From an uncultured Myxococcaceae bacterium (GTDB lineage Bacteria; Myxococcota_A; Polyangia; Polyangiales; Ga0077539): a stretch of DNA of 64,000 bases. Numbering within the stretch: position 1 is the first letter of the stretch; every line of letters starts with the position of its first letter. The stretch spans positions 1 through 64,000 of the forward strand of contig CAMFHP010000029.1 in NCBI GenBank assembly GCA_945952225.1, written 5' to 3'. The position numbers and the translations under genes were made by a program. Shown here piece by piece: positions 41,512 through 49,699 of this stretch. The notes below the pieces were generated by a model, which was not told the origin of the DNA, did not search any database, and was given only the letters and a program-made list of their open reading frames with translations.

Positions 41512-44500
41512 TCACCGGGGACGCCGGTGCCCGTGGTGTCCGCCGCGCTCGCGGTGACGTCGGCCGTGACGCCCTGCGGGCCCCGCAGCGGCCTCCGATG
41601 CCCTCGACGGGTCCATCGGGAGCACCGTGCCGGTCGCGGCCGCTCCAGCGCCCGTGGAGGCCGCGGACGGGGGCGCCCACGGGTGCGCGGCGAGCGAGGC
41701 GAGCGGCTCGGCCCGTGCGGCCCACGCGTCGAGCACGAGCTCGGCCCAGTCGTACTCGCCGTCGGTGGTGCTGCCCACGAGGCCCGTGAGCTGAAACCAG
41801 TCCGAGGCCTCGTCGAGGTGCCCCTCCGAGGCCGCGCGCAGTCCGAGGTAGTACGACACCTCCGTGCGGCGCTTCTCCGTCGTCGCGCGCGGCAGCACCT
41901 CCGAGGCCGGAACCTCGCCGAGCAGGTGGCGTGCGATCACCACGTAGTCGTCGGGATTCGCCGTGCGAAAGAACTCCGCGAGCGCGTCGCGGTGCGTGTG
42001 CGCGGGATCGTTGCGCAGCGCATCGGCCGCGCGCAGGAGCCACACGAAGGACGCGTCGTCGGGGTCGGTCGCGTCGACGACGGACCACATCACCTCGGGC
42101 GCGTCGTGGGCGTAGATGAACATCGAGAGCGGCGCGCGCAGCTCGGGCGCGACGGCGCTGCGGATCCACGCGAGGGCGGGCTCCACCCCCTGCGCCGCAC
42201 GACGGTACGCGTACTGCTGCGACACGGCCGCGAGCTGGTCGAAGGGGTTGGTCAGGAGCGCGCTGTAGTTGATCGACGCATACGTCGCCGCCGCGAGGTC
42301 GTTGCGCGACGCCGACGCGAGCGCCCCGCTCACCGAGGCGAGGTTGTCGGGGTTCGGCACGTCGCGCGCGAGCGGTGCGAAGGCCGCCATCGTCGCCTCG
42401 ACGCTCGCCGCACGGAACACCCGCGCGAAGGTGGTTCCGATCGGCGATGACCAGTCGGCGGGCGTGAGGAGTTCGAGCGATCCGACGAGGGCCTGCGAGG
42501 CGCCGTCCGGTGCGCCGCGCGTCCACAGCGCCTCGGCGACGAGCGCGATGGACTCCGCGTTGGGATAACGCTGCCGCATCGACTGCGCGAGCGCGTCGGC
42601 CTCGTCGTAGCGACGGAGCGCCAGCAACGCCCGCACGCCCTCTTCGAGCGAGCGCCCCACCATCGACGCGAGGTCGGGCTGCACGAGCGCCCACGACGCC
42701 TCGGCGTGCCCCTGCGCGCGCAACACCGCGCCGAGCCTCGCGCGGGCGTGCATGGGACCGAGGCCCGCGTCGTGACCGTGCTCCGCGAGCCACGCGCGCA
42801 GCAGGGTCTCGGCCTCGCGGAGACCGTTGCGCGCCATGAGCTGCTCGACCCGCACGATGCGCGGATCGAGGTCGTCGGGCGCAGCGGTGAGCACGGCGGT
42901 CCATGCCGCGTTGACGGCTTCGCGTGGAGCGTGTCCGTCGGCGGCCTCCGCCGCGTCGCTGCGGGTGCGCGTGGAGAAGCTCGGGTCGTTCGCCATCGCG
43001 AGGAGCGCCGCCCCATCGCCGCGCGCCGCGTAGCACCACACCGTCGCCGCGGGACGTGCGTACCGCGAGAGGCGCAGCGCGTCGTCGCATCCGTGCGCCG
43101 ACCGCGGAACGTCATGGAGCGTCGCGCCGAGCTCCGTCGCGAGGAACGCACGGTGCGAGGGGCGTCCGTCGAGCTTCGCGGCGAGGTGTTCGAGGGCCGA
43201 GCGTCGCTGCGCATCGGACCCGATCGCGTGCACCAGGTCGGCGTACGTGCGGATCATCATCGCACCGCCGAGGCGCGTGTCGGCCCCGAGCTCGCGCACC
43301 AGCGTCTCGGGCGGCGCCGTGTTTCCGCTCACCGCCGCGAGGTTCTGCGCCCACATCGCGAAGTCGGTGTGCGCCGGAGGCGCCGCGTTGACCAGCGCGG
43401 TGGCGAGCTGCATCGCCGACGCAGGGCTCGACAGCACGTCGAGGCGAAACGCGAGGTCGTCGTGCAGGGCCGATCGCACGGCGGCAGCATCGCGCGCCGC
43501 GAGGAGCGCGCGGTCGGTGAAGCGTCCCCGCTCGGGGCGTCGTGCGGCGAGCGCATCGAGGCGCGTGAAGAGCGCGGCGTCTTCGGCGGCGGGCGCCTCG
43601 ACGGAGGCCTCGTGTTCGAGCGCGGCGAGCACCCGCGACGCCTGCGTTCGCACGAAGGGCGCGTAGGCCTCGATGGGGTTCGCGCCCCAGGCCGCCGCTT
43701 CGAATCCCATCACGGCGACGGCGTGTGTGGACCCGGCGAGCTTCGCGTCGCGCCACGCGAAGGCCTCGACGCGCGCGCGCCGCTCGACGAGCCGTCGGAA
43801 CCACAGGTAGCGCGCGGCCCCGGTCGCGTCGTCACGTTCCGCGAGCGCGCGCAGTCGGGCGTCCTCGCGCGTCACCCACCACCGCACGGGCGACGTGTCG
43901 GGCAGCGGCGCGGCGAGCTCGGCGGCCGCGCGGTCGTAGCCCATGTGGCGCGCGAGGAGCGCTTCGTACTCCGTGTCCGGTCGACCCGCGGCGCGGGCCC
44001 ACGCGAGGGCCGCGAGGGCGCGCGCATCGAGCGCGTCGGTGCCGTCGAGGGTGTCGGGGGTCTCGATGGCGAGGGCCGTGAGGGCGCGGGCCGCGGCGGC
44101 CACCACGTCGGGCGTACGCGACCCCGAGGCCCACGCGGCGTCGAGGGCGAGCAGGGTGGTGAGCGTCGGGTGCGACGGGGTGAGCGTGGGCTGCGAGGCA
44201 GCCTCGGGCGCAGGCGCACCGGCACGGAGCGAGGTCGTCGCCTCGGCGGTCGCGGCGCGGGTGACGAGCGTGAGCAGGTCGTTGAAGTCCGCGGTCTCCG
44301 GAAGGGTTCCGACCTCGTGCCCGCCGAGGGTGACGGCCCAGTGTCCGTCGGCCCAGCGCACGTCGGCGCTCTCCGTCGCGTCGTGCTGGAGCCGTCGCAC
44401 GTCGGCCAGTGCGAGGAGCGCGCGTCGGTCGGGCTTCAACCGCACCCGCTGCGATAGCCACTCGTGGAGTTCCGCGGCGTTGGCGGGCATGGCCTGGAGG

Positions 44501-44661
44501 TGCTCTCCGCGCCCCGGTGCGAGCGCGCGCACCACGGGCGCCGAGGTTCCATCGGCGACGCGCTCCCGCTGCGAGGCGACGACCACCACGCCGAGCACAC
44601 CGAGCGACACGATCAACCCAACAATCCCCAACACCCGACGCACCTGCGACTCGCCCGCCAT
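41512..44661 (-). CDS. Membrane-anchored TPR-like protein (1049 aa)
   Basis: ATG 44661 follows GGGAGG by seven bases. The N-terminus has one membrane helix (VLGIVGLIVSLGVLGVVVVAS) with the bulk of the protein outside or in the periplasm. Nearly all the rest is alpha-helical repeat with TPR-like signatures (AEASWALVQPDLASMVGRS, ALLALRRYDEADALAQSMRQRYPNAE, LGLRAASEGHLDEASDWFQL). The last 20 residues are His/Arg-rich (RHGRRHRERGGHHGHRRPR), possibly a metal- or nucleic-acid-binding tail. Function unknown; a scaffolding role is likely. The gene ends beside repeat cluster C. Confidence 0.85.
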   Translation of the reverse strand: MAGESQVRRVLGIVGLIVSLGVLGVVVVASQRERVADGTSAPVVRALAPGRGEHLQAMPANAAELHEWLSQRVRLKPDRRALLALADVRRLQHDATESADVRWADGHWAVTLGGHEVGTLPETADFNDLLTLVTRAATAEATTSLRAGAPAPEAASQPTLTPSHPTLTTLLALDAAWASGSRTPDVVAAAARALTALAIETPDTLDGTDALDARALAALAWARAAGRPDTEYEALLARHMGYDRAAAELAAPLPDTSPVRWWVTREDARLRALAERDDATGAARYLWFRRLVERRARVEAFAWRDAKLAGSTHAVAVMGFEAAAWGANPIEAYAPFVRTQASRVLAALEHEASVEAPAAEDAALFTRLDALAARRPERGRFTDRALLAARDAAAVRSALHDDLAFRLDVLSSPASAMQLATALVNAAPPAHTDFAMWAQNLAAVSGNTAPPETLVRELGADTRLGGAMMIRTYADLVHAIGSDAQRRSALEHLAAKLDGRPSHRAFLATELGATLHDVPRSAHGCDDALRLSRYARPAATVWCYAARGDGAALLAMANDPSFSTRTRSDAAEAADGHAPREAVNAAWTAVLTAAPDDLDPRIVRVEQLMARNGLREAETLLRAWLAEHGHDAGLGPMHARARLGAVLRAQGHAEASWALVQPDLASMVGRSLEEGVRALLALRRYDEADALAQSMRQRYPNAESIALVAEALWTRGAPDGASQALVGSLELLTPADWSSPIGTTFARVFRAASVEATMAAFAPLARDVPNPDNLASVSGALASASRNDLAAATYASINYSALLTNPFDQLAAVSQQYAYRRAAQGVEPALAWIRSAVAPELRAPLSMFIYAHDAPEVMWSVVDATDPDDASFVWLLRAADALRNDPAHTHRDALAEFFRTANPDDYVVIARHLLGEVPASEVLPRATTEKRRTEVSYYLGLRAASEGHLDEASDWFQLTGLVGSTTDGEYDWAELVLDAWAARAEPLASLAAHPWAPPSAASTGAGAAATGTVLPMDPSRASEAAAGPAGRHGRRHRERGGHHGHRRPR

Positions 44662-44757
44662 GATGTTTCCCTCCCGCGCCTCGTCGTGAGGCTGCGCAAC
44701 GCTCACACACCCGACGGCTCCGTCGCAAGACGCTCTCCGTGCTACACGCCCTGCCCC

Positions 44758-45060
44758 ATGGGATGGGCCAGCGGACACATTGCGCGGCTGAAGTGCGGCG
44801 AGACCGTCTCGTTTCGACCGCGGGGAAACTCCATGGCGCCGCGCATCGAGTCGGGGCAGCGCTGCACCGTGGAGCCCGTCGACGTCGCCACGCTGCGCGC
44901 GGGAGACATCGTGCTCTGCAAGGTGCACGGCACCGAGTACCTCCACTTCGTGAAGGCCGTGCAGGGCGCGCGCTATCAGATCGGAAACAACCGCGGCGGC
45001 ATCAACGGCTGGATCGGTCCGTCGGGCATCTACGGACGCCTCGTGCGCGTCGATCCGTGA
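44758..45060 (+). CDS. S24/S26-like serine peptidase domain protein (100 aa)
   Basis: Begins at ATG 44758 (MGWASGHIARLKCGETVSF). The nucleophile motif RGNSMAPRIESGQRCTVEP fits the G-x-SM-x-P signature of signal peptidase/LexA-type Ser-Lys enzymes. The general-base Lys is probably in EYLHFVKAVQGARYQIGNNRG, where IGNNRGGINGWI is the usual final strand. No membrane anchor or DNA-binding domain is present, so it is a stand-alone cytoplasmic protease, similar in size to small S24-family proteins or SodX-like maturases. Substrate unknown. Confidence 0.8.
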   Translation: MGWASGHIARLKCGETVSFRPRGNSMAPRIESGQRCTVEPVDVATLRAGDIVLCKVHGTEYLHFVKAVQGARYQIGNNRGGINGWIGPSGIYGRLVRVDP

Positions 45061-45098
45061 GCGCCCTCGCGATTCACGAACGGTAGACTCCGCGCCCG

Positions 45099-45641
45099 AT
45101 GTCCACGTCGCCTGCACCGATCCACACCGCGCGCCTCGACCTCGTGGCCGCCACGCTCGCACACGTCGACGCCGAACTCCGCGGCCCCTCCTCACTCGCC
45201 GCGTTGCTGGGTGCGTCGGTGCCTGCCTCCTGGCCGCCGGGCGAGTACGACCGCGCCGCGCTCACGTTCTTTCGCACGCAGTTTCTCGCCGCGGGACCGT
45301 CGCTCGACGGATGGCTCACCTGGTACGCGATGACGCGCGAGGGGTCGGGTGCACGCGCGCTCGTCGCCGCGGCGGGCTACTTCGGTCCGCCCGCGGAGGG
45401 GGTCGTCGAGATCGGCTACTCGGTGGCGCCGGAAGCGCAGCGCCGCGGCCATGCGACGGAGATCGTCGGCGCCCTCGTCGCGCGCGTGTTCGCGATGGAC
45501 GCGGTGCACACGGTGATCGCGCACACCACCGACGAGAACGTGGCCTCGACGCGGGTGCTCCTGCGCTGCGGCTTTCGACGGGTGGGCGCGGGCGCCGACG
45601 CGGGCACCGTGCGCTACGAACGCACGCGCGACGTGGCGTGA
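45099..45641 (+). CDS. GNAT-family N-acetyltransferase (RimJ-like)
   Basis: A 180-residue acetyltransferase. The N-terminus IHTARLDLVAATLAHVDAELRG is typical of the RimJ/RimL group. The acetyl-CoA site is in EIGYSVAPEAQRRGHATEIVGALVARVFA (R-R-G-H-A), followed by TVIAHTTDENVASTRVLLRCGFRRVG, where N-x-AS-x-R-V-L is a hallmark of protein or antibiotic N-acetyltransferases. Substrate cannot be told. It begins 38 bases after the S24-like gene and converges with the TetR gene. Confidence 0.92.
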   Translation: MSTSPAPIHTARLDLVAATLAHVDAELRGPSSLAALLGASVPASWPPGEYDRAALTFFRTQFLAAGPSLDGWLTWYAMTREGSGARALVAAAGYFGPPAEGVVEIGYSVAPEAQRRGHATEIVGALVARVFAMDAVHTVIAHTTDENVASTRVLLRCGFRRVGAGADAGTVRYERTRDVA

Positions 45642-45660
45642 TGCGCGTCGTGGCGACGGG

Positions 45661-46266
45661 TCACGCGCCTGTGCGGAGCGCCGTGAGGATAATGGTGACG
45701 GCCTCGGCGACGCAGCGCTCGGTGCGTGCCGCGTCGAAGGCGAACTGCTGGCGGTAGTAGCGCCAGGTGGTGGCCGAGAGCAGGTAGCGCAGGTTCGCCG
45801 CCGCGCCGTCGACGGTCGCCGTCGGAACCGTGGGAAAGGCCTCGCGCAGCAGCCGACGGAGGGCCTTCCACCGACGGGCGGCCTGACCGTCGCGCATCGA
45901 GGGAAAGAGGTCGCTGTGGAGCGCCGCCTCGACGAGCCCCGCGTGCGCTTCGAAGCGCGCGAAGAGGGCGTGCACGTAGCCCGGCAACGCTTCGATGGAG
46001 CCGGGCACCTCGGGCGCTGCGATGCGCGCCGCCACCTCACACGCGAGCGCCGCGAAGAGCACCTCGCGCGTCGGAAAGTGTCGGTACACCGTGCGCTCCG
46101 AGATGCCCGCCTGCGCGGCCACCACGGCGTTCGTCAGCGACGACATGGGCGTGGTCACCAGCAGGTCGGCCGCGGCGCCCACGATCATCGCGCGCGTCTG
46201 CTCGGCCTGCCGCGCCGCAAGGGTCGTCGGTGGCGCACCACGAGGCTCGTCGGGTCCAGAGGCCAT
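45661..46266 (-). CDS. TetR-family regulator
   Basis: Start set at ATG 46266 (MASGPDEPRGAPPTTLAARQ); upstream ATGs at 46278 and 46308 would run through the operator. The helix-turn-helix is MIVGAAADLLVTTPMSSLTNAVVAAQAGISERTVYRHFPTREVLFAALA, the clear TetR pattern with T-V-Y-R-H-F. The C-terminal ligand domain is helical and unassigned. It is divergent from the cupin gene and probably represses both through the TGACAC...GTGTCA sites between them. Confidence 0.93.
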   Translation of the reverse strand: MASGPDEPRGAPPTTLAARQAEQTRAMIVGAAADLLVTTPMSSLTNAVVAAQAGISERTVYRHFPTREVLFAALACEVAARIAAPEVPGSIEALPGYVHALFARFEAHAGLVEAALHSDLFPSMRDGQAARRWKALRRLLREAFPTVPTATVDGAAANLRYLLSATTWRYYRQQFAFDAARTERCVAEAVTIILTALRTGA

Positions 46267-46282
46267 CGGTTGACACATCGCA

Positions 46283-46295
46283 TGACACAGTGTCA
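46283..46295. promoter_or_regulatory. Palindromic operator between TetR and cupin genes
   Basis: TGACACAGTGTCA is a perfect 13-bp palindrome with a central A. Another half-site TGACAC starts at 46271 and GTGTC repeats at 46296. The cluster lies 17 bases upstream of the TetR ATG and 58 bases before the cupin ATG, a good position to control both genes. Confidence 0.7.
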
Positions 46296-46352
46296 GTGTC
46301 CATGACATCGAAGCGCCGATGGGGGGCGACTTCTCGACCGGGAGGAGTGTCG

Positions 46353-46805
46353 ATGGGCACGAAGGGGATGATTCAGCGCCGCGACGAGGCGACGGCGCTG
46401 CGGGCGCTCGGCACCGACGTTCGGTTCCTGTGCGAGTCGGAGCACACGGCGGGCGCGCTCTCGATGATGGAGGTGATGCTCCCCGAGGGTTCGGGCCCTC
46501 CCCCGCACCACCACGACTGGGACGAGGCGTACTACATCGCCGACGGGCGCGTGCGCTTCACCCTCGGCGACACGGTGCGCGAGCTCGGATCCGGTGACTT
46601 CGTGTACGCCCCCGCGGGGGTGGTGCACGGGTTCACGGGCCTCTCGGAGGCGCCCGCGCGGATGCTCATTCTCGACACGCCGGCGCACGCGGCGGGGTTC
46701 TTCCGCGAGGTCGACCGCGAGGTGCGCGCGTGGCCCGACGACGCCCCGAAGGTGCCCGCCATCGGCGCGCGTCACGGGATTCATTTTCTTCCCCGCGGGG
46801 GCTGA
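46353..46805 (+). CDS. Cupin-domain protein
   Basis: A 150-residue single-domain cupin; ATG 46353 is preferred for its GGAGGA site over an ATG at 46302. Cupin motif 1 is GPPPHHHDWDEAYYIADGRVRFTLG (metal ligands His, His, Glu) and motif 2 is GDFVYAPAGVVHGF. It resembles quercetin-2,3-dioxygenase-type small cupins, which bind Fe, Mn or Ni and act as dioxygenases or isomerases on small aromatic or sugar compounds. The substrate is unknown, but control by the divergent TetR suggests a small-molecule response. Confidence 0.9.
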   Translation: MGTKGMIQRRDEATALRALGTDVRFLCESEHTAGALSMMEVMLPEGSGPPPHHHDWDEAYYIADGRVRFTLGDTVRELGSGDFVYAPAGVVHGFTGLSEAPARMLILDTPAHAAGFFREVDREVRAWPDDAPKVPAIGARHGIHFLPRGG

Positions 46806-46891
46806 GCTCCGTCGCTCCGTCACCGTCGCCCCCGACGCCCGCGCCGACCGTTTGACCGCGCGGAGACGCCCGTGCGAGGGAACGTGTCTCG

Positions 46892-47407
46892 ATGGAGTCC
46901 CCTCCCCCGCGCCTCGATGTCGAAGTGCCCGCGCCCGCGGCGGGCTCGCTCCCCTGGAGCACGTACTTCACCGTGGCCGCCATGGTGGCCCTCGGCGCGT
47001 GGATGCCGTGGAGCTGGGGACTTCCGGTGGCGCTCCCGGCGCTGCTCGCGTGGGCTGGTCTGCGCAGCACGCAGCGCCGTTCGCGGGAGGGCTACCGCGT
47101 GCGCATCGACGACACGCACGTCGAGGAGCTCACCGCGCTCTGCCACGCGCGCACGCCGCTGGTGCATCTGCAACGGGTGGTCGAGTCGGCGGATCGCTTC
47201 ACCCTCGTGCTCGCGAACCGCGGCCTCGTGGTGCCCCTCGCCGCGCTCGGCGGAGACCGTCGGCGCCTCCTCGATGCGCTGCCCGCAAACGTGGTGGTGC
47301 AGTCCGAGCCCGTGGCCGACCGGGCGCAGGGCCGACGGACGATCGTGCTGTGGCTCGTGCTCGTGGCGCTCCTCACGATGGTCTACTACCTCGCGGGGTC
47401 GCGATGA
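46892..47407 (+). CDS. YcxB-like membrane protein (171 aa)
   Basis: Residues 1-20 are charged/Pro-rich. Two close membrane helices at about 25-57 (YFTVAAMVALGAWMPW, LPVALPALLAWAGL) are followed by a cytoplasmic beta domain (RVRIDDTHVEELTALCHARTPLVHLQRVVESADRFTLVLANRGLVVPLAALGG) that matches the YcxB-like pattern of sensing a ligand-free PH-like fold. A last helix (IVLWLVLVALLTMVYYLAG) ends the protein. Its stop overlaps the next gene's start (ATGA). Confidence 0.75.
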   Translation: MESPPPRLDVEVPAPAAGSLPWSTYFTVAAMVALGAWMPWSWGLPVALPALLAWAGLRSTQRRSREGYRVRIDDTHVEELTALCHARTPLVHLQRVVESADRFTLVLANRGLVVPLAALGGDRRRLLDALPANVVVQSEPVADRAQGRRTIVLWLVLVALLTMVYYLAGSR

Positions 47408-47982
47408 GCGGCGATCCGTTTCGCAGCGACGCGCGGGTGGAGCGACGTGCCGAGTGCGCACCGCCCGCCGAAGCGTGGACGGTGATGGCCCGCGCGGCGC
47501 CCCTTCGCACATGGACCGTCGCGTACCTCCTCGTGCTGATGGCGGGCACCGCGCTCCTCGCCCTCACCGTGCCCGCCGCGAAGACGCCGGGCCTCGTGAC
47601 GACGGGCGCGCTCGCGCTGCTCACGATGCTGATCGTTCAGGTGTTCCTCCGTCAGCGGCGCACGGCGGAAGCGGCGCCCGCGCAGCGCTGCTGGTTCACC
47701 CGCGAGGCCGTGGTGCTCGCGAGCGACACGGGCGAGAGCGCGTGGCGTTACGAGGGCGTGCGCGGGCTGGAGCGGGTCGGTCCGTGGCTGCTCGTGGTGT
47801 TCGAGGGAGAGTTCGTCGCGGTGCTGCGCGCCGAGGGCGCCGAGGGCGATGCGCTGGTGTCGTTCCTGATGGAGCGCACGACGCAGCGGGCGCCGTCGGA
47901 GCATCGTGCGCGGGTGCTGCGGCTCGTGGCGCTCGGCGTGACCTGGGTGTCCATCGTGGCAGCGGCGATCCACGGACGCTGA
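47404..47982 (+). CDS. YcxB-like membrane protein, partner of the preceding gene (192 aa)
   Basis: Coupled to the previous gene by an ATGA overlap. Two membrane helices (TWTVAYLLVLMAGTALLALTV and TGALALLTMLIVQVFL) precede a beta domain RCWFTREAVVLASDTGESAWRYEGVRGLERVGPWLLVVFEGEFVAVL, again YcxB-like, and a C-terminal helix RLVALGVTWVSIVAAAIHG. The two proteins are probably diverged paralogues acting together in the membrane. Confidence 0.78.
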   Translation: MSGDPFRSDARVERRAECAPPAEAWTVMARAAPLRTWTVAYLLVLMAGTALLALTVPAAKTPGLVTTGALALLTMLIVQVFLRQRRTAEAAPAQRCWFTREAVVLASDTGESAWRYEGVRGLERVGPWLLVVFEGEFVAVLRAEGAEGDALVSFLMERTTQRAPSEHRARVLRLVALGVTWVSIVAAAIHGR

Positions 47983-48172
47983 CGCTGCGAGACAGACGCG
48001 GCGACGTCGTGGGGCCGCAGGGTGTCGACCGTCGGCGTCAGTGCGCGCGGTGCGAGGAGGGCGGACACGCGCACGACGAACGTGGTGCTCGTACGGCATG
48101 GCCGTTGCGGATGCGGCGCAGGTCGAGGGTCGCAGGGCAGCGATGCCCACGCACCCACGACACGGGAGCCTC

Positions 48173-49684
48173 ATGGAACAGCGGTGTGGGATGGAGCGCG
48201 CGCGCGTCGCGCAGCGGTTCGCGGGTGTGCTCTTCGCGGCGGTGTCGGCGTGCTCGCCCTCGCCCGCGGCCTCGGGTGCGAGCGATGGCGCGGCCGATGC
48301 GCGCGACGCCGTGGTCGATGCCGACGAGGTGCGCGCGGCGTCTCCCGATGCGACGGGCGATGCGTCCGATGCTGCGGTGGATGGAACGGTCGTGCCCGTC
48401 GATCGGTGGAGCGCGGTCGAGACGTCGATGCAGCGCGCGGGGTACGCGACGCGAGAGGGCGCGTGGGGCGCGGTCGATCTCTCGCGCTGCTGCGAGGGCG
48501 ATGGAAGCTGCTACGCGAACAACCCCGCGAGCCCGTACTTCTCGCTCACGCTGCCGCCCGCGGACACGCAGACGGCGGCGAATCCGGTGCTGTTTCCCGA
48601 TGCGCAGGGGCGCAGCAGCGCGTTTCGTCTCGGGCGCGACGAGGCCGTGGTGCTCTTCACCGACCTGCCGCCCGCGGCGGCGTACTCGGCCTTCACGCCC
48701 TACGTCTACGACCGCGCCGACGGAGCCTCACGGAGCGTGGTGTTCGCGAGCCTCCACGGCGGTCTCAACCGCACGCGCTACAGCGACCGCGAGGGAACGT
48801 CGGCGGTGCTGGTGATGGCCACGAGCGCCGCGGCCGAAGGTGCGGCCATGCGCGCGCTGACCGAGGCGGGCGTCGATGCGTCGACGGTGCTCCGCGTGCC
48901 GTGGGTGTTCGTGGGGAGCACCACGGCGCCGCCGCGCTTCGGACTCGACGCCGACGCCGACACCTTCGCGCTCCTCGGGCGCCTCGCGGTGCCGCGCGAT
49001 GCGAGCGAGGCCATGCGCTACCTCTCGCGACGCTTCCGCGCGATGCGCGCCACGGGGTCTTCGACGGGGGCCGCACCGGCGCCGCCCGAGACGGCCACGC
49101 AGCGCGCGCGGCCCGAAGACACCTCGCTGAACGTCTCCCTCGACCGCCTCGCGATTGCGATCCGCGCGGCGCACCCTCGCGAGACGCTCGTGGGCGTGGC
49201 GATGTTCGACGGAACGCAGAACCCCGCACGCTGCCTCGAACAGCGCTCGAACTGTCAGGGCGACAACCGCGACACGGACTACCCCACGTCGCGTCCGTTT
49301 CTGGCGCCGGGCACGGGCGAGTCGCTGGTGGTGTTCGGTGTGAACCACGCCGCGACGGGGCACTCGACCTACTCGGGCGTCGGGCTCTACAGCGTGGCCC
49401 ACGCGGCGGGCGTCACCTCGGCGACGAGCGATCGATTCGTGGGCACGGCGCGGGCGTATGTGCCGGCCGATCCCAACGTCGACCGCCTCTTCGTATGGAC
49501 CTTCGCGCGACGCTGCAACGGCGCCGCGGCGTGCACCGAGGTGAGCACCGCGGCGTGTCCTGCGGGGCTGCCCGATGGCGCGGCCTCGCTGCTGATGATG
49601 CGCGACTACGTCGACCCCGAGACCGGCACCGCGCCGCGCTACGACGACCTCGTGCCGTACCGCATCTTCATGGTGCTTCCGTAG
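48173..49684 (+). CDS. Lipoprotein of unknown function (503 aa)
   Basis: Start at ATG 48173, five bases after GGGAG; ATG 48191 is the alternative. Lipobox VSAC after RFAGVLFAAVSAC. Linker SDGAADARDAVVDADEVRAASPDATGDASDAAVDG. The mature domain is rich in Asp, Tyr and beta pattern (DEAVVLFTDLPPAAAYSAFTPYVYD, GESLVVFGVNHAATGHSTYSGVGLY, DRLFVWTFARRC) with several Cys (CCEGDGSCY, CLEQRSNCQGD), probably disulphides. I do not recognise the family. Convergent with the next gene at a 15-base gap. Confidence 0.8.
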   Translation: MEQRCGMERARVAQRFAGVLFAAVSACSPSPAASGASDGAADARDAVVDADEVRAASPDATGDASDAAVDGTVVPVDRWSAVETSMQRAGYATREGAWGAVDLSRCCEGDGSCYANNPASPYFSLTLPPADTQTAANPVLFPDAQGRSSAFRLGRDEAVVLFTDLPPAAAYSAFTPYVYDRADGASRSVVFASLHGGLNRTRYSDREGTSAVLVMATSAAAEGAAMRALTEAGVDASTVLRVPWVFVGSTTAPPRFGLDADADTFALLGRLAVPRDASEAMRYLSRRFRAMRATGSSTGAAPAPPETATQRARPEDTSLNVSLDRLAIAIRAAHPRETLVGVAMFDGTQNPARCLEQRSNCQGDNRDTDYPTSRPFLAPGTGESLVVFGVNHAATGHSTYSGVGLYSVAHAAGVTSATSDRFVGTARAYVPADPNVDRLFVWTFARRCNGAAACTEVSTAACPAGLPDGAASLLMMRDYVDPETGTAPRYDDLVPYRIFMVLP

Positions 49685-49699
49685 CCTGGCGAGACCCGC

